A DNA stretch of 8,256 bases, taken from Gammaproteobacteria bacterium (GTDB lineage Bacteria; Pseudomonadota; Gammaproteobacteria; Arenicellales; Arenicellaceae). Below the pieces are notes generated by a model. It had not been told where the DNA came from and made no database searches. It was given only the letters and a program-made list of their open reading frames with translations. Each line of letters starts with the position of its first letter. Within the stretch, counting starts at the first letter, position 1. Below, piece after piece: positions 6,487 through 8,256 of the stretch. Position numbers and translations under genes: made by a program. Where the stretch lies: assembly GCA_030426005.1 (NCBI GenBank), contig JAUHZM010000132.1, positions 1-8,256 of the forward strand. The letters run 5' to 3'.

Positions 6487-7833
6487 GTGAAACTCTACAA
6501 TACCGAAACCAAAAGCAAATTAGATTTTGAACCCTTAGACCCTGACCACATCAAGGTCTATGTGTGTGGTCCGACTGTGTACAATTATTGCCACATCGGT
6601 AATTTCCGGCCACCGGTGGTGTTTGACGTGCTGGTTCGTGTGTTGCGTAAGTTATATCCAAAGGTTACTTACGTTCGAAATATCACGGATATCGATGACA
6701 AAATTAATGCTGCGGCTGAGCAGCAGGGTGTGTCGATCTCTGATATCACGACACGCTTCACAGCGGCGTACCACGAAGACCTAGCTGCGATCGGTGTTCT
6801 GCCACCGGATGTTGAGCCAAAAGTGACTGGGCACATTACTGAGATTCACAACGAGATTCAGGCGTTGATCGATCGCGGTCACGCCTATGTTGAGCAGGGC
6901 CACGTGCTATTCAGTGTCGGATCGTTTTCAGAGTACGGACAGCTATCAAAACGTGATCCGGAGGAGCTGTTGGCGGGCGCGCGTATCGACGTTGCTGCGT
7001 ATAAGCGTGACGCCGGCGACTTCGTGTTATGGAAGCCGTCGTCCGATGATCAGCCAGGTTGGGATAGTCCCTGGGGGCGTGGTCGACCGGGCTGGCATAT
7101 TGAGTGCACCGCAATGGCAGCAGCGCATCTTGGGGACACCATTGATATTCACGGTGGTGGTCAGGATCTTATTTTCCCACACCATGAAAATGAAATCGCG
7201 CAAAGCAAATGTTCACATGACGGTGCAAACCTCGCCAATTATTGGATGCATAACGGATATTTGACCGTCAATGGCGAAAAAATGTCAAAATCACTCGGTA
7301 ATTTCATAACGGTGCATGAATTATTAGAAGAATATCCAAATAGAGGGGAAGCTATTCGCTTAGCATTACTAACAAGCCATTATAAGCAGCCAGCAGACTT
7401 TAGCCGTGAAGCTATTACTCAAGCTGAAAAACAACTTTGTCGGTGGTATAAAATTGTTAGAAATTCAGAAGAAACTAAACCAGCGAAGGCAGTCCTTGAA
7501 GCTTTGAGAGATGATTTAAATACACCAAAAGCAATCATGGAATTAAATCAACTTGCAAAAGATAGTAAAAATGCAGGAGAGCTTAAGGCATCTGCAAAAC
7601 TATTAGGTTTGTTATTGGGAAATGCAAAAAATTGGGATTCTACGCATGTTTTAAAGGCAGGTGCTGGGAAATATGAACTAACAGGGCATGACGCGGATTT
7701 ATTGGTGAGACGCAAAGAAGCTAAAATTAATAAAGATTGGGCTAAAGCCGATGAAATACGGGATGATTTTGATAGTAGAGGTTTAAAACTTGTAGATAAT
7801 CCTGATGGTACTACGTCAGTGGAAAAGAAGTAA
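6487..7833 (+). CDS. cysS: Cysteinyl-tRNA synthetase
   Basis: This class I aminoacyl-tRNA synthetase charges tRNA-Cys with cysteine in the cytoplasm. From GTG 6487 the product has 448 residues (E. coli 461). Seen: MKLYNTET, the zinc/substrate ligands C27, C207, H232 and E236, the ATP signature HIGN (36-39), RPGWHIECTAM, DIHGGGxDLIFPHHENEIAQS and KMSKS (265-269). A DALR-type and anticodon-binding C-terminus follows. I prefer GTG 6487 because MKLYNT matches the family N-terminus. In-frame TTG 6466 and GTG 6478 would give short unconserved extensions, and no start has a strong ribosome binding site. From about 7270-7320 onward the base composition drops sharply and AGA and TTA codons become common, while the frame and protein family stay intact. 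The C-terminal half (GEAIRLALLTSHYKQPADFS) reads alphaproteobacteria-like. Confidence 0.95.
   Translation: MKLYNTETKSKLDFEPLDPDHIKVYVCGPTVYNYCHIGNFRPPVVFDVLVRVLRKLYPKVTYVRNITDIDDKINAAAEQQGVSISDITTRFTAAYHEDLAAIGVLPPDVEPKVTGHITEIHNEIQALIDRGHAYVEQGHVLFSVGSFSEYGQLSKRDPEELLAGARIDVAAYKRDAGDFVLWKPSSDDQPGWDSPWGRGRPGWHIECTAMAAAHLGDTIDIHGGGQDLIFPHHENEIAQSKCSHDGANLANYWMHNGYLTVNGEKMSKSLGNFITVHELLEEYPNRGEAIRLALLTSHYKQPADFSREAITQAEKQLCRWYKIVRNSEETKPAKAVLEALRDDLNTPKAIMELNQLAKDSKNAGELKASAKLLGLLLGNAKNWDSTHVLKAGAGKYELTGHDADLLVRRKEAKINKDWAKADEIRDDFDSRGLKLVDNPDGTTSVEKK
7285..7833 (+). other. AT-rich block covering the 3' part of cysS
   Basis: By hand count G+C is 174 of 480 (36%) over 7321-7800, against 137 of 240 (57%) over 6841-7080 and 123 of 240 (51%) over 7861-8100. 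The left edge lies at or just after the KMSKS codons, where cysS genes are most conserved. The right edge lies near the cysS stop. The left boundary is uncertain by about 40 bases. Confidence 0.75.
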
Positions 7834-7836
7834 CTT

Positions 7837-8256
7837 ATGGCCGGGACTGATCATAAGAAACCGTCTGTTATTCATGATGATGGCCCGGCGATTATATTGA
7901 TTGTGCCACAACTTGGCGAAAATATCGGTAAAGCGGTGCGGGCTATGTATAATTTTGGGCTTAAGGATTTACGTCTTGTCGCGCCGCGTGACGGATGGCC
8001 CAATGAAGCGGCGGTTGCCCCGGCGGCTGGTGCGGACATCGTGCTTGAAAAAACGCGTGTTTATCCGACAACCGCAGAGGCCATAGCCGATTTAAAATAT
8101 GTTTATGCCACAACGGCGCGCCCGCGTGACATGATAAAGGAAGTGGTAACCCCCAAAGAATGCTGCCTGCGAATGCGCGGGGCGGTTAATGAGGGGGAAA
8201 AAGTAGGATTATTATTTGGCCCTGAAAAAGCGGGCCTTAAAAATGATGATATTGCC
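7837..8256 (+). CDS. trmJ: SpoU/TrmH-family tRNA 2'-O-methyltransferase, TrmJ-like (3' end outside window)
   Basis: TrmJ methylates the ribose 2'-hydroxyl at position 32 of certain tRNAs using S-adenosylmethionine, through a trefoil-knot SPOUT fold. The ATG lies three bases after the cysS stop and the frame stays open for 140 codons to the window end. About 17 residues precede the fold. The first SpoU motif is PQLGENIGKAVRAM (24-37) with N29, then NFGLKDLRLVAPRDGWPN, ATTARPRDM and the second motif LLFGPEKAGLKNDDI (125-139). The wording of DLRLVAPRDGWPNEAAVA and TTARPRDM is typical of alphaproteobacterial members, unlike the gammaproteobacterial look of the upstream genes. The third SpoU motif and the knot are beyond the window. 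A related SPOUT enzyme with another target position cannot be excluded. Confidence 0.88.
   Translation, partial: MAGTDHKKPSVIHDDGPAIILIVPQLGENIGKAVRAMYNFGLKDLRLVAPRDGWPNEAAVAPAAGADIVLEKTRVYPTTAEAIADLKYVYATTARPRDMIKEVVTPKECCLRMRGAVNEGEKVGLLFGPEKAGLKNDDIA

Overview
The window is a gene-dense, all-plus-strand stretch of bacterial chromosome. Most of it (about 1 to 7270) looks gammaproteobacterial: the Tkt, Pgk, YcgN-family and DsbB proteins resemble those of Pseudomonas-like and marine gammaproteobacteria. That lineage call comes from remembered family sequences, not a search, and I cannot name a genus. The last kilobase reads differently. The 3' part of cysS is AT-rich (about 36% G+C by hand count over 7321-7800, against about 57% over 6841-7080), and the following trmJ-like gene looks alphaproteobacterial. 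A lineage or assembly junction inside cysS is therefore a serious possibility.

Layout. 2-1159 is the C-terminal part of transketolase (tkt). 1224-2374 is phosphoglycerate kinase (pgk), broken near 1403-1407 by an apparent ~40-nt deletion that removes the SHxGRP substrate-binding segment and shifts the frame. 2390-2887 is a family-6 uracil/hypoxanthine-DNA glycosylase. 2920-3378 is a YcgN-type cysteine-cluster protein. These four genes are closely spaced and may be co-transcribed. A good sigma70 promoter (3389-3416) then drives dsbB (3457-3972), the inner-membrane quinone reductase that reoxidises DsbA. Two overlapping near-consensus promoters (4057-4100) precede a 723-residue subtilisin-family (S8) protein with a signal peptide, protease domain, poly-Gly plus hydrophobic linker and probable outer-membrane beta-barrel (4164-6335). 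After an extended -10 promoter comes cysS (6487-7833), followed three bases later by the 5' part of a SpoU-family tRNA methyltransferase gene (7837 to the window end).

Function. tkt and pgk belong to central carbon metabolism (pentose phosphate/Calvin and glycolysis). The glycosylase is a base-excision-repair enzyme. DsbB and the S8 protein act in the envelope but are probably not a functional pair, because the S8 protein has no cysteine. cysS and trmJ serve translation. No tRNA, rRNA, CRISPR array, insertion sequence or prophage was seen, and no gene-free stretch exceeds 300 bases. The points most worth checking are the pgk deletion, the S8 protein's linker architecture, and the composition break in cysS.
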